DNA from: Ancylothrix sp036704045
GTDB lineage: Bacteria > Cyanobacteriota > Cyanobacteriia > Cyanobacteriales > Oscillatoriaceae
Direction: 5' to 3'
NCBI GenBank assembly: GCA_036704045.1
Contig: DATNQM010000022.1
Coordinates: forward strand, 609,804-673,803
DNA length: 64,000 nt
The position numbers and the translations under genes are program-made. The notes under the pieces were generated by a model that worked only from the letters and a program-made list of their open reading frames with translations, was not told the DNA's origin and made no database searches. Below are positions 28,925-37,644 of the stretch, piece after piece. Each line of letters begins with the position of its first letter. Positions within the stretch are counted from its first letter, which is position 1.

Positions 28925-29062
28925 GGGCAACCACAGGGGGATTGCCCCTACAATTTACGGGCAAACACAACGTAGGGGCGGTGTTCCCGTGCCCGCCCTT
29001 GCCCAGTGGCGCTACAATTTGCGGGCAACCACAGAGGGATTGCCCCTACAATTTACGGGCAA
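28925..29062. repeat. Two 40-bp direct repeats with internal GGGCAA/TTGCCC dyads
   Basis: Copies at 28925-28964 and 29023-29062 differ by one base by eye. Each begins GGGCAACCACAG, contains GATTGCCCCTACAATTT and ends ACGGGCAA. GGGGCAA and TTGCCCC within copy 1 can form a hairpin. Between the copies lies a GGGGCGG...CCCGCCC hairpin (about 28973-29000). This looks like a dispersed intergenic repeat. Confidence 0.75.
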
Positions 29063-29306
29063 CCGCAGGACAATAGACCCTAAAAGATTATCTCCATAGA
29101 TGTGCAACGCCTCTACATCTATTGTACTGGTGAGCGCCAACCTTCCCAAGTAAACCTATCACCAACACCGGCACCAATAAAAGCATTACAATACCTTAAG
29201 CATCAGGTGTTTTTGACAACGCCTAAACCCCTGTATTGTTGTCAACTTGTGGGAAGCTACACCTGATCACAGGCTTTACCCACACCCCAGCATTCGCTGG
29301 CAAAGC

Positions 29307-29326
29307 TTGGAACTAAAAAGTTCCAA
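29307..29326. repeat. Perfect 8-bp hairpin upstream of lepA
   Basis: TTGGAACT and AGTTCCAA flank an AAAA loop. It sits just before the first of three operator-like motifs. Confidence 0.45.
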
Positions 29327-29340
29327 AAATCGATGAAAAT

Positions 29341-29468
29341 GTAACCAATTGGAGACACAAAATCAATCCTGTCTCTGGGCGAACTCAAAAATCGCACTAA
29401 AATGTGACCAACTTGGACACAAAAAATCCCAAAGCCCGAAACTCGTGTACCAATAGTACACAAAAATC
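29341..29468. promoter_or_regulatory. Three iterated ACCAA...ACACAAAA motifs upstream of lepA
   Basis: Related 24-25-bp motifs start at 29341, 29404 and 29445. All begin GT, contain ACCAA and finish with ACACAAAA and ATC. The third contains a perfect dyad, GTGTACCAATAGTACAC. Spacings of 63 and 41 bp are close to whole helical turns. The first two lie in a longer imperfect direct repeat beginning AAAAATCG at 29325 and 29387. They may be protein-binding sites; no regulator is known to me. Confidence 0.4.
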
Positions 29469-29516
29469 AAAAAACCAGCTTGTGTAAGTATCCGCCGGCC
29501 TGCTAACCAAAAAAAT

Positions 29517-31328
29517 ATGACAGACGTACCAGTATCTCGCATTCGTAACTTTTCTATCATCGCCCACATTGATCACGGGAAATCGACCCTAGCAGACCGG
29601 CTTCTGCAAACCACCGGCACTGTCGATAACCGGGAAATGAAAGAACAATTCCTCGACAACATGGATCTCGAACGCGAACGCGGTATCACCATTAAACTAC
29701 AAGCCGCACGCATGAACTACACGGCCAAAGACGGCGAACAATACGTCCTAAACCTCATCGACACTCCCGGACACGTTGACTTTTCCTATGAAGTTTCCCG
29801 CAGTTTAGCGGCTTGTGAAGGGGCTTTACTTGTGGTGGATGCTTCCCAAGGTGTGGAAGCCCAAACCCTCGCTAATGTTTACCTCGCCCTCGAAAATAAC
29901 CTAGAAATCATCCCCGTTTTAAACAAAATAGACCTCCCCGGCGCCGAACCAGACCGCGTTACAAGAGAAATTGAAGAAATAGTCGGTCTTGACTGTTCCG
30001 GCGCCATTCATGCCTCCGCCAAAGAAGGTATCGGTATTGATGAAATTTTAGAATCGATAGTCCACTTGGTGCCACCCCCCCAAGACACCGTAGACCAACC
30101 CCTACGAGCCCTAATTTTTGATAGTTATTATGACAGTTATCGCGGAGTTATCGTTTATTTCCGCGTCATGGATGGCACCCTCAAAAAAGGCGACCGCATC
30201 CACCTGATGGCATCGGGTAAAGAATACGAAATTGACGAGTTAGGAGTTTTGGCACCAACCCAAAAACAAGTCAATGAACTTCATGCCGGTGAAGTAGGTT
30301 ATTTAGGCGCCGCCATCAAAGCTGTCCAAGATGCCCGCGTAGGCGATACCATTACCCTAGCCAAAGCCAAAGCCAAAGAACCCCTCCCCGGCTACACCGA
30401 AGCAAAACCAATGGTGTTTTGTGGTCTATTTCCCATCGATGCCGACCAATTCCCCGACCTCCGCGAAGCATTAGAAAAGTTAAGATTAAATGACGCCGCC
30501 CTCCAATACGAACCCGAAACTTCAAGCGCGATGGGTTTTGGTTTCCGTTGTGGATTTTTGGGACTTCTGCACATGGAAATTGTCCAAGAACGTCTCGAAC
30601 GTGAATACAATTTAGATTTGATTGTGACGGCCCCTTCTGTGGTTTATCAAGTAACTACCAACAATGGGGAAGTATTAATGGTAGATAACCCCAGTCATCT
30701 CCCCGAACCCAACCACCGAGAAAAAATTGAAGAACCTTTTGTGAGGGTAGAAATTATTACTCCTGAAAGCTACGTTGGCGCACTGATGGAATTAAGTCAG
30801 ACGCGACGGGGGGTATTTAAGGACATGAAATACCTCACCACAGACCGCACAACTTTAATTTATGAAATTCCATTAGCCGAAGTCGTAACTGACTTTTTCG
30901 ACCAAATGAAATCGCGTTCGCGGGGCTATGCAAGTATGGAGTATCATTTAATTGGATATCGAGAAAATCCTCTGGTCAAACTCGATATTATGATTAATAG
31001 TGACCCGGTGGATGCTTTGGCAATGATTGTGCATCGAGATAAGGCTTATGCTGTGGGTCGTGGTTTGGTAGAAAAGTTAAAGGAATTGATTCCCCGTCAC
31101 CAGTTTAAGGTTCCTATTCAAGCTTCGATTGGTTCCCGAATTGTAGCTAGCGAACATATCCCCGCTTTACGAAAGGATGTGCTGGCAAAATGCTATGGCG
31201 GTGATATTTCTCGTAAAAAGAAATTGCTGCAAAAGCAAGCAAAAGGTAAAAAACGTATGAAGTCTGTGGGCACGGTTGATGTCCCACAGGAGGCTTTTAT
31301 GGCTGTTTTGAAGTTGGATAAGGGTTAG
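29517..31328 (+). CDS. lepA: Elongation factor 4 (LepA), ribosome back-translocase GTPase
   Basis: A 603-residue translational GTPase. Walker A is AHIDHGKSTLADRLL, switch I contains RERGITIKLQAA, and DTPGHVDFSYEVSRSL and NKIDLPGA complete the G domain. The C-terminal LepA-specific region is intact (AYAVGRGLVEKLKELIPRHQF; IGSRIVASEHIPALRKDVLAKCYGGDISRKKKLL). It binds stalled or mistranslocated ribosomes. ATG at 29517. Transcription ends at a strong terminator 30 bp after the stop. Confidence 0.97.
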   Translation: MTDVPVSRIRNFSIIAHIDHGKSTLADRLLQTTGTVDNREMKEQFLDNMDLERERGITIKLQAARMNYTAKDGEQYVLNLIDTPGHVDFSYEVSRSLAACEGALLVVDASQGVEAQTLANVYLALENNLEIIPVLNKIDLPGAEPDRVTREIEEIVGLDCSGAIHASAKEGIGIDEILESIVHLVPPPQDTVDQPLRALIFDSYYDSYRGVIVYFRVMDGTLKKGDRIHLMASGKEYEIDELGVLAPTQKQVNELHAGEVGYLGAAIKAVQDARVGDTITLAKAKAKEPLPGYTEAKPMVFCGLFPIDADQFPDLREALEKLRLNDAALQYEPETSSAMGFGFRCGFLGLLHMEIVQERLEREYNLDLIVTAPSVVYQVTTNNGEVLMVDNPSHLPEPNHREKIEEPFVRVEIITPESYVGALMELSQTRRGVFKDMKYLTTDRTTLIYEIPLAEVVTDFFDQMKSRSRGYASMEYHLIGYRENPLVKLDIMINSDPVDALAMIVHRDKAYAVGRGLVEKLKELIPRHQFKVPIQASIGSRIVASEHIPALRKDVLAKCYGGDISRKKKLLQKQAKGKKRMKSVGTVDVPQEAFMAVLKLDKG

Positions 31329-31358
31329 GATTTTTTTTGTTTTAAGTTTTGATAAATT

Positions 31359-31392
31359 CTGCGTCTGAAGGGGTTTTTCAGGCGCAGTTTTT
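31359..31392 (+). terminator. Rho-independent terminator of lepA
   Basis: CTGCGTCTGAA pairs with TTCAGGCGCAG (11 bp, one G-T) around a 7-base loop, followed by five T. Confidence 0.85.
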
Positions 31393-31547
31393 GTTATGGT
31401 TTTACTGGTTTGATTTTAGTAAGATTGGTTAGGAAGAAGGAGGGGTTTTTTAAACGCATCCTTTAGCAGATAGAAGCTGATGATTTTGGGCAGGGATGCT
31501 AGGATTTTTTGGATAATTTGTTTTTTAAGTATTTGGAGTTTAGAACG

Positions 31548-33476
31548 ATGCGAATTTTGGTGACGGGTGGGGCTGGTTTTATTGGCTCTCATTTGATTGA
31601 CAGGCTGATGAATGAGGGTCATGATGTTATCTGTTTAGATAATTTTTATACCGGCCATAAGCGGAATATTCTTAAGTGGATGGATAGCCCGTTTTTTGAG
31701 TTTATTCGTCACGATATTACAGAACCAATTCGTTTAGAAGTTGATCAAATTTATCATTTAGCTTGTCCAGCTTCGCCGGTTCATTATCAATATAATCCGG
31801 TGAAAACTGTTAAGACAAGTTTTATGGGGACGATGAATATGTTGGGCTTAGCTAAACGGGTTAAGGCTAGGCTTTTGATGGCTTCTACTTCAGAAATTTA
31901 TGGGGATCCAAATATTCACCCCCAAACCGAAGATTATTGGGGGAATGTTAATACTATTGGGATCAGATCATGTTATGACTCAGAAACCGAAATTTTAACA
32001 GAAGATGGATGGGTGGCTTTCCCAGATTTACAACAAGGAGTTCGCGTTGCAACTCTTAATCCACAGGGTCAAATAGAATATCATGTCCCTGATGAATATC
32101 TTGTGCAGCCTTATATTGGAAACTTACTAAGGTTTGCTAATTCAAAATTTGATTTATGCGTCACTCCTAATCACTGGATGTATGTTCGTAGTAAAACCGG
32201 CAAGCTGAAATTTTTACGCGCTGATGAAGAAAGACACTGGCCGGCTTGGGAAGTGATTACGGGCGCTGAATTTGCCGGTGAAGAAAAAGAATTCTACGAC
32301 CTTGGCAACCCACCCCGCAATGCTAAAGTTAACGTAGAACGCATTGCAATGGATGACTGGCTGGAATTCTTAGGCTATTACATTTCCGAAGGCTGCGTTC
32401 ATGTCCGGCGGCGTGTGCGGGCCGTAGGTGAGCGAGAGTATGACGTGGCAGACTATAACATACTGATTGCTCAAGAAAATCCAGAAGGACGAACAAAAAT
32501 TGCCCAATGTCTGAATCGTTTAGGCTTTAAATTTTTCCAATCAGACCATCATCAATTTCGCATTTGTAGCAAGCAACTCGCAGAAATTTTACAGCCCCTT
32601 GGTAAATCAGGAGATAAATATATTCCCCGTGAATTTCTCCAGTTATCCAAACGACAATCATTAATTCTTTTTAAAGCTTTGATTCTGGGAGATGGTTCAC
32701 AGCGCGGAAATTGTTTCACTTATTACACCAAATCACAACAGCTTGCTGATGATGTGCAACTGTTAGCAATGCGTTGTGGTTATGCGGCTTCTGTCGTCTC
32801 TCATGCAGTTGGACGCGACCTTTATCGGGTGAACATTCGACCGGCTGTTGATGCCAATTTAGTTGAACCAGAACAGGTTCGTTATGTTGGGAATGTTTAC
32901 TGCGTTAATGTTAAAAATCATGTGATTTGCGTGCGGCGAAATGGACGGGCGGCTTTTTGCGGTAACTGTTACGACGAAGGGAAGCGAATTGCCGAAACTT
33001 TGTGCTTTGATTATCATCGACAAAATAATGTTGATATTCGAGTGGCGCGAATTTTTAACACCTATGGCCCCCGTTTATTAGAAAATGATGGGCGAGTAAT
33101 TAGTAATTTTATAGCTCAATCTTTGCGGGGTATTCCACTTACTGTTTATGGGGATGGTTTGCAAACTCGTAGCTTTTGTTATGTGTCGGATCTTGTTGAA
33201 GGGTTGATGCGTTTGATGAATGGTGAACACATCGGGCCGGTTAATTTAGGTAATCCGGGGGAATACACTATTTTAGAACTTGCCCAAAAAATTCAGGGTA
33301 TGGTTAACCCAGATGCGGAAATTATTTTTAAACCTTTACCGCAGGATGATCCAAAACAACGACAACCGGATATCACTCGTGCTAAAACATGGCTGGGATG
33401 GGAACCAACCATACCGCTTGATGAAGGTTTAAAGCTAACAATTGATGATTTTCGCTCTCGGATTAGCGGTCATTAG
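31548..33476 (+). CDS. uxs: UDP-glucuronate decarboxylase (UDP-xylose synthase) interrupted by an intein
   Basis: An extended SDR enzyme converting UDP-glucuronate to UDP-xylose with internal NAD recycling. The N-extein has the Rossmann motif GGAGFIGSHL, LDNFYTGHKRNI, LACPASPVHYQ, and the catalytic Ser/Thr in ASTSEIYGDP, ending GIRS. The C-extein resumes CYDEGKRIAETLCFDYHRQ with the YxxxK pair, then VARIFNTYGPR and SFCYVSDLVEG. Without the 332-residue intein (31971-32966) the enzyme is about 310 residues, normal for the family. ATG 31548 has GGAG 9 bases upstream; a TTG at 31509 would add 13 residues. It lies 77 bp before the UDP-glucose dehydrogenase gene, which makes its substrate. The unspliced protein should be inactive because Ser and Tyr/Lys are separated. 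Confidence 0.93.
   Translation: MRILVTGGAGFIGSHLIDRLMNEGHDVICLDNFYTGHKRNILKWMDSPFFEFIRHDITEPIRLEVDQIYHLACPASPVHYQYNPVKTVKTSFMGTMNMLGLAKRVKARLLMASTSEIYGDPNIHPQTEDYWGNVNTIGIRSCYDSETEILTEDGWVAFPDLQQGVRVATLNPQGQIEYHVPDEYLVQPYIGNLLRFANSKFDLCVTPNHWMYVRSKTGKLKFLRADEERHWPAWEVITGAEFAGEEKEFYDLGNPPRNAKVNVERIAMDDWLEFLGYYISEGCVHVRRRVRAVGEREYDVADYNILIAQENPEGRTKIAQCLNRLGFKFFQSDHHQFRICSKQLAEILQPLGKSGDKYIPREFLQLSKRQSLILFKALILGDGSQRGNCFTYYTKSQQLADDVQLLAMRCGYAASVVSHAVGRDLYRVNIRPAVDANLVEPEQVRYVGNVYCVNVKNHVICVRRNGRAAFCGNCYDEGKRIAETLCFDYHRQNNVDIRVARIFNTYGPRLLENDGRVISNFIAQSLRGIPLTVYGDGLQTRSFCYVSDLVEGLMRLMNGEHIGPVNLGNPGEYTILELAQKIQGMVNPDAEIIFKPLPQDDPKQRQPDITRAKTWLGWEPTIPLDEGLKLTIDDFRSRISGH
31971..32966 (+). mobile_element. 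Intein with LAGLIDADG homing endonuclease inside UDP-glucuronate decarboxylase
   Basis: 332 in-frame residues absent from normal decarboxylases. Block A starts at Cys1 with CYDSETEILTEDGW. Block B has the TxxH element in DLCVTPNHWMYV. Block C, LEFLGYYISEG, and block E, LFKALILGDGS, are the two LAGLIDADG helices, each keeping an acidic catalytic residue (Glu, Asp), with block D KYIPREF between them. Block F is VGNVYCVNVKNHVICVRR and block G is AFCGN followed by Cys+1. The penultimate residue is Gly rather than the usual His. Both splice junctions precede CYD. Blocks needed for splicing and for endonuclease folding all appear intact. Confidence 0.95.
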
Positions 33477-33553
33477 TAAGTAACCCAAATTTCGGGAATA
33501 CTAAACTAGAAGGTTCTATCTCGGATAACAGACAAAAAAACAGGAAAAAATTT

Positions 33554-34939
33554 ATGCGCGTTTGTGTCATTGGTACTGGATATGTTGGCTTGGTTACAGG
33601 TACTTGCTTAGCCCACATTGGTCATCACGTTATTTGTATAGATAATAACGAAGCCAAAGTTCAATTAATGAAAGCCGGTCAGTCTCCAATTTTTGAACCC
33701 GGTTTATCGGAAATTATGCAGTCAGCGATTGCTAGTGGTAATTTAGAATTTACTTCTGATTTGGCTGCCGGTGTAGCCCATGGAGATATTTTATTTATCG
33801 CTGTTGGTACTCCTGCTTTGGCTAATGGTGAAAGTGATACCCGTTATGTAGAAGCTGTTGCTAAAGGCATTGGTGCTCACCTGGAAGGGGAGTATAAAGT
33901 TATTGTTAATAAATCTACGGTTCCCATTGGATCTGGTGACTGGGTAAGACGGATTGTTTTAGATGGGATAAAAGAACGAGAAACGGCCGGTAATGGTGGG
34001 GCTTCGGGAGAAGAAGTTGCTAAAAAAATTGGGGTGAAATTTGATGTTGTTAGTAACCCAGAATTTTTAAGAGAAGGGTCTGCTGTGTACGATACTTTTA
34101 ACCCAGATCGGATTGTTTTGGGTGGGAATAATCCCAAAGCTATCGCGATGATGCAGGAACTTTATACCCCAATTATTGAGCGAAAATTTGCTGAAGATCA
34201 AAGCTTACCTAATGTGCCGGTGGTAGTTACAGATTTAAGTTCGGCAGAAATGATTAAATACGCGGCGAATGCGTTTTTAGCTACCAAAATTAGCTTTATT
34301 AATGAAGTAGCAAATATTTGTGACCGCGTAGGTGCAGATGTGGTACAAGTAGCAAGAGGAATGGGTTTAGATTCGCGTATTGGCACAAAGTTTTTAAATG
34401 CCGGTATTGGTTGGGGAGGTTCTTGTTTCCCCAAAGATGTGTCAGCATTGGTGCATACAGCAGATGACTATGGTTATGATGCTCATTTGTTAAAAGCTGC
34501 GGTGGAAGTTAACCAACGTCAACGACAAACTGTGATTGAAAAATTGCAACACGAACTTAAGATTTTAAAAGGCAAAACAATCGGTTTATTAGGTTTAACT
34601 TTTAAACCGGATACTGATGATATGCGTGATGCACCGGCCCTGAATATTATTGAACAATTAAACCGGCTTGGTTCAAAAGTCAAGGCTTATGATCCAATTG
34701 TTTCTCAAAGTGGCTTACGTTATGGTTTATCAGGCGTATTTGTAGAAACCGATGCCGAACGTTTAGCCGATGGTTGTGATGCTTTGGTTGTGATTACAGA
34801 ATGGCAGCAATTCCGTCATCTTGATTATGCAAAAATGGCGAAATTAATGAATAATCCTGTGATCATTGACGGACGAAATTTTCTCGAACCTCAACTGATG
34901 CAAACATCTGGTTTCCGTTATATCGGAGTTGGCCGGTAG
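33554..34939 (+). CDS. ugd: UDP-glucose 6-dehydrogenase
   Basis: A 461-residue enzyme that oxidises UDP-glucose twice to UDP-glucuronate. The NAD-binding N terminus is MRVCVIGTGYVGLVTGTCLA. KSTVPIGSGD, NPEFLREGSA and the catalytic Cys in WGGSCFPKDVSAL are all present, with the C-terminal domain showing GLTFKPDTDDMRDAP. A family-typical acidic insert lies around residues 135-155. It is 77 bp downstream of the decarboxylase, so the pair forms a UDP-xylose pathway, supplying glycosyltransferases for exopolysaccharide. It is followed by a strong terminator. Confidence 0.96.
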   Translation: MRVCVIGTGYVGLVTGTCLAHIGHHVICIDNNEAKVQLMKAGQSPIFEPGLSEIMQSAIASGNLEFTSDLAAGVAHGDILFIAVGTPALANGESDTRYVEAVAKGIGAHLEGEYKVIVNKSTVPIGSGDWVRRIVLDGIKERETAGNGGASGEEVAKKIGVKFDVVSNPEFLREGSAVYDTFNPDRIVLGGNNPKAIAMMQELYTPIIERKFAEDQSLPNVPVVVTDLSSAEMIKYAANAFLATKISFINEVANICDRVGADVVQVARGMGLDSRIGTKFLNAGIGWGGSCFPKDVSALVHTADDYGYDAHLLKAAVEVNQRQRQTVIEKLQHELKILKGKTIGLLGLTFKPDTDDMRDAPALNIIEQLNRLGSKVKAYDPIVSQSGLRYGLSGVFVETDAERLADGCDALVVITEWQQFRHLDYAKMAKLMNNPVIIDGRNFLEPQLMQTSGFRYIGVGR

Positions 34940-35335
34940 GTTTTTAAAAACTGAATAAAACCCGGTTCTTAGAACGAACCGGGTTTTTTATTGCTGGATT
35001 TGTAGTTATTTTTGCTAATCCTTAATTTTTAGTTCTTCTAAAATTTTTTATTTTAAAGCCAATAAACAACTTTTTGGATTCGGTTGTTCAGCGAGAGAGA
35101 TGATTTCACTGCGAAATATTAAAATTATTTAACGCGTTTAAGAAACTGTAAACTCTAACAAATGGCGATTAAAAAATTATTGCCAAACCATCAGACACAA
35201 CTACTAACTTTTGGGCCAGCTACCCGCATCAGTAAGCACGGCGGCTTTATTGTTATCTGAGGGGCCGGTGGGCATAGCCCTACATAAGATAAAATTTTAA
35301 ATTGACAAAAATTTAGCGCATTTGAAACAAAACCA
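34940..35335. other. 396-bp intergenic region after ugd
   Basis: It contains the ugd terminator (34957-34989). The remaining 340 bp are AT-rich with no credible gene and no repeat that I recognise. The tab2 promoter presumably lies near 35290. Confidence 0.5.
34957..34989 (+). terminator. Rho-independent terminator of the uxs-ugd unit
   Basis: AAAACCCGGTTC pairs with GAACCGGGTTTT (12 bp) around a 7-base loop and runs into T. It reads as a terminator on the plus strand. Confidence 0.9.
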
Positions 35336-36211
35336 ATGGGCAAAACATGGGAACTCGACTACTATTCACGGCCCGTCTTTGATGAAGCCGGCAAAAAGCT
35401 GTGGGAGGTTCTTTTATGCGAAAGCCCTAGCAGCAATAGCGATGAACCTTTATTTCGTTTTAGCAAATTTTGCACCGGCGCTAACGTTAACTCTGCATGG
35501 CTAAAAGAAGCCATTGCTGAAGCCATTAGCAAAGCACCGGCGCCCCCTAGAGAGATCCGCTTTTTCCGCCGGCAAATGACCAATATGATCTCCAAAGCCT
35601 GCAATGATTTAGGAGTAGCCCCCAAACCCAGCCGGCGTACCATCGCCCTCAACCACTGGATCAACGACCGCTACAAAAACTTCTACCCCGAACAACCGGG
35701 CTACCAAGAAGCCCCTCCCACTCCCTCTGTCCGAGTCGAAATGTTGGCCCCCTCTCCCCTACCAGATGCCTTAATTGGTCAAAAATGGGCCTTTGTGACG
35801 CTCGAAGCCGGTGCCTTTACCGACATTGGCGAATGGGATATAGCCTTTGGTGATCATTTTCCCATTCTCGGAGAAAACAGCCTTGTACCAGAAATAACCC
35901 CCGAAACTCCCATTCCTGGCTTAATAATTTTCTCCCCTAGAGCCGTTGCTCTGGCCGGTTGGATGTCTGGTTTAGAATTGGCATTTTTAAAAGCTGATGG
36001 TGTCCCTCCTGATCGTTTATTACTCGAAACTGGCGCTACCGAAAGTTGGATTTTAGCCAATCGTTTGAATAAAGAAACCCAAGTAGAAGCAAAAAACTTT
36101 CAGTTAGCTAAGCAACAAGCACAAAATGTGCACTTTATAGCAGTTCAAACCGATCCAAACTCTGAATCTTTTGCAGGTTTTTGGCTTTTACAAGAACTCA
36201 ATTTATCGTAA
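35336..36211 (+). CDS. Tab2/Atab2-family RNA-binding protein
   Basis: A 291-residue protein starting MGKTWELDYYSRPVFDEAGKK, as in the Tab2 (DUF1092) family. Other conserved parts are WEVLLCE, REIRFFRRQMTNMI, KPSRRTIALNHWINDRY, FVTLEAGAFTDI and the C-terminal LLLETGATESWILA. In algae and plants Tab2/ATAB2 binds photosystem mRNAs (psaB, psbA) and promotes their translation; cyanobacterial homologues are assumed to act in photosystem biogenesis. It is monocistronic, between ugd and the pmbA homologue. Confidence 0.88.
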   Translation: MGKTWELDYYSRPVFDEAGKKLWEVLLCESPSSNSDEPLFRFSKFCTGANVNSAWLKEAIAEAISKAPAPPREIRFFRRQMTNMISKACNDLGVAPKPSRRTIALNHWINDRYKNFYPEQPGYQEAPPTPSVRVEMLAPSPLPDALIGQKWAFVTLEAGAFTDIGEWDIAFGDHFPILGENSLVPEITPETPIPGLIIFSPRAVALAGWMSGLELAFLKADGVPPDRLLLETGATESWILANRLNKETQVEAKNFQLAKQQAQNVHFIAVQTDPNSESFAGFWLLQELNLS

Positions 36212-36280
36212 AGTGATTGGAGACTGGGAACTTTTGACTGGGGATAGAGGAAGAGAAAAAAAATTTATATTTCTCAATCG

Positions 36281-36325
36281 TTTTTTCCCCAATCATTTTT
36301 TCCCCAATTACTTTTTTACCAATCT
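36281..36325. repeat. Three degenerate 14-15-bp tandem repeats
   Basis: TTTTTTCCCCAATCA, TTTTTTCCCCAATTA and TTTTTTACCAATCT lie head to tail between tab2 and the pmbA homologue, ending 24 bp before its ATG. It resembles the short iterated CCCAAT-type repeats of cyanobacterial intergenic regions. Confidence 0.65.
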
Positions 36326-36348
36326 CTAATTCCTAATCATTAATAATT

Positions 36349-37644
36349 ATGCAAATTGAGGTTTTACCAGAACAGCTATTAGAATTAGCAAAGAAATCTG
36401 GGGCTGAAGCAGCTGAAGTGTTTCAATCAAAATCTTTGTCGAGGCCGGTATTTTTTGAAGCTAACCGGCTTAAACAACTCGAAAGTGCAGAAGCCGAAGG
36501 AACTGCTTTAAGATTGTGGCATAATGGACGGCCAGGATTAGCTGTGGCTTATGGGCCGGTTTCTCCTCAAGATTTAGTTGATCGGGCTATTTCTCTTTCT
36601 CATCTTAACCAACCAGAAACTATCGAACTTACTCATCCCTATGAATCTGTTTATCCTGATATTGGTGAAGGAGTAGCAGTAGAAACTTTAGTTAATTGGG
36701 GAAAAGAAGCTATTTCTCTTGTGCGAAAAGAATACCCAGAAGTTCTTTGTACTGCTGAATGGGATTGTGAAATTGAAAGCACAAAATTGGTTAATTCTTT
36801 AGGTTTAAATTGTTCCCATTCCGATACAACTTTATCTGGTTTTGTTTCCGCAGAATGGGTACGAGGAGAAGATTTTTTAAGTGTGGGTGATGGTCAAACT
36901 GAACGCGGTAATCTTGATGCGGCTACTATTGCTAGAAACATTATTCAGCGCCTAAATTGGGCTAAAAAAAATGTCAATTCTCCCACCGGCAAAGTCCCGG
37001 TTTTATTTACTGCTAAAGCCGCAGATATGCTTTGGGGAACGATTTCAGCGGCTTTAAATGGCAAAATGGTAATTGAAAATTCTTCTCCTTGGAGTGATCG
37101 TTTAGGTGAAACGGTCATTTCTGGAAAAATTACTGTTTCTCAACACCCAGATGCGGGCCCGTATAGTTGTCCTTTTGATGATGAAGGTACTCAAACTCGC
37201 AATTTAGTATTTATTAAAAACGGCGTATTACAATTATTTTACGCCGACCGTACTACCGGCAAAAATTTGGGAAGTGGTACCACCGGCAACGGTTTTAGAC
37301 CTGGTTTAGGTAGCTATCCTACCCCAGGTTTATTTAATATGATTATTGAACCTGGAACTGGCAGTTTAGAAGATTTAATTTCTCAAATTGATGACGGTAT
37401 TATTGTTGATCAAATGTTAGGAGGAGGGGCGGGTATTTCTGGAGAGTTTTCTGTTAATGTCGATTTAGGCTATCGAGTCCGAAAAGGGGAAATTATTGGT
37501 CGTGTTAAAGATACTATGGTGGCCGGTAATGTCTATAGTGCCTTAAAACAAATTGTTCAACTCGGAGGTGATGCCGAATGGAACGGATCATGTTATACCC
37601 CTTCTGTGATAGTTGAGGGTTTATCTGTTACTGGGAAAACTTAA
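36349..37644 (+). CDS. pmbA: TldE/PmbA-type subunit homologue (TldD/TldE protease family)
   Basis: A 431-residue protein of the TldD/PmbA family. N-terminal part: LLELAKKSGAEAAEVF, then FFEANRLKQLESAEAEGTALRL. Central: TAEWDCEIESTKLVNSLG. C-terminal: PFDDEGTQTRNLVFIKNGVLQ, TTGNGFRPG and MLGGGAGISGEFSVNVDLGYRV. I find no HExxxH zinc motif, which TldD has and TldE/PmbA lacks, so this is the TldE side of the heterodimeric protease. TldD is not adjacent; whether a partner exists elsewhere is unknown. In E. coli TldD/E processes microcin B17 and CcdA. Confidence 0.88.
   Translation: MQIEVLPEQLLELAKKSGAEAAEVFQSKSLSRPVFFEANRLKQLESAEAEGTALRLWHNGRPGLAVAYGPVSPQDLVDRAISLSHLNQPETIELTHPYESVYPDIGEGVAVETLVNWGKEAISLVRKEYPEVLCTAEWDCEIESTKLVNSLGLNCSHSDTTLSGFVSAEWVRGEDFLSVGDGQTERGNLDAATIARNIIQRLNWAKKNVNSPTGKVPVLFTAKAADMLWGTISAALNGKMVIENSSPWSDRLGETVISGKITVSQHPDAGPYSCPFDDEGTQTRNLVFIKNGVLQLFYADRTTGKNLGSGTTGNGFRPGLGSYPTPGLFNMIIEPGTGSLEDLISQIDDGIIVDQMLGGGAGISGEFSVNVDLGYRVRKGEIIGRVKDTMVAGNVYSALKQIVQLGGDAEWNGSCYTPSVIVEGLSVTGKT

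Larger units (their letters stand above)
28865..29516. other. 652-bp noncoding, repeat-rich region upstream of lepA
   Basis: No gene is credible here. It holds two copies of a 40-bp repeat (28925-28964, 29023-29062), a GGGGCGG hairpin between them, a perfect 8-bp hairpin (29307-29326) and three related operator-like motifs (29341-29468) ending 48 bp before lepA. Confidence 0.65.

Noticed and set aside
28911..29099. 62-codon frame across the 40-bp repeats
   Set aside because: It is made of the repeat sequence itself and encodes no plausible protein.
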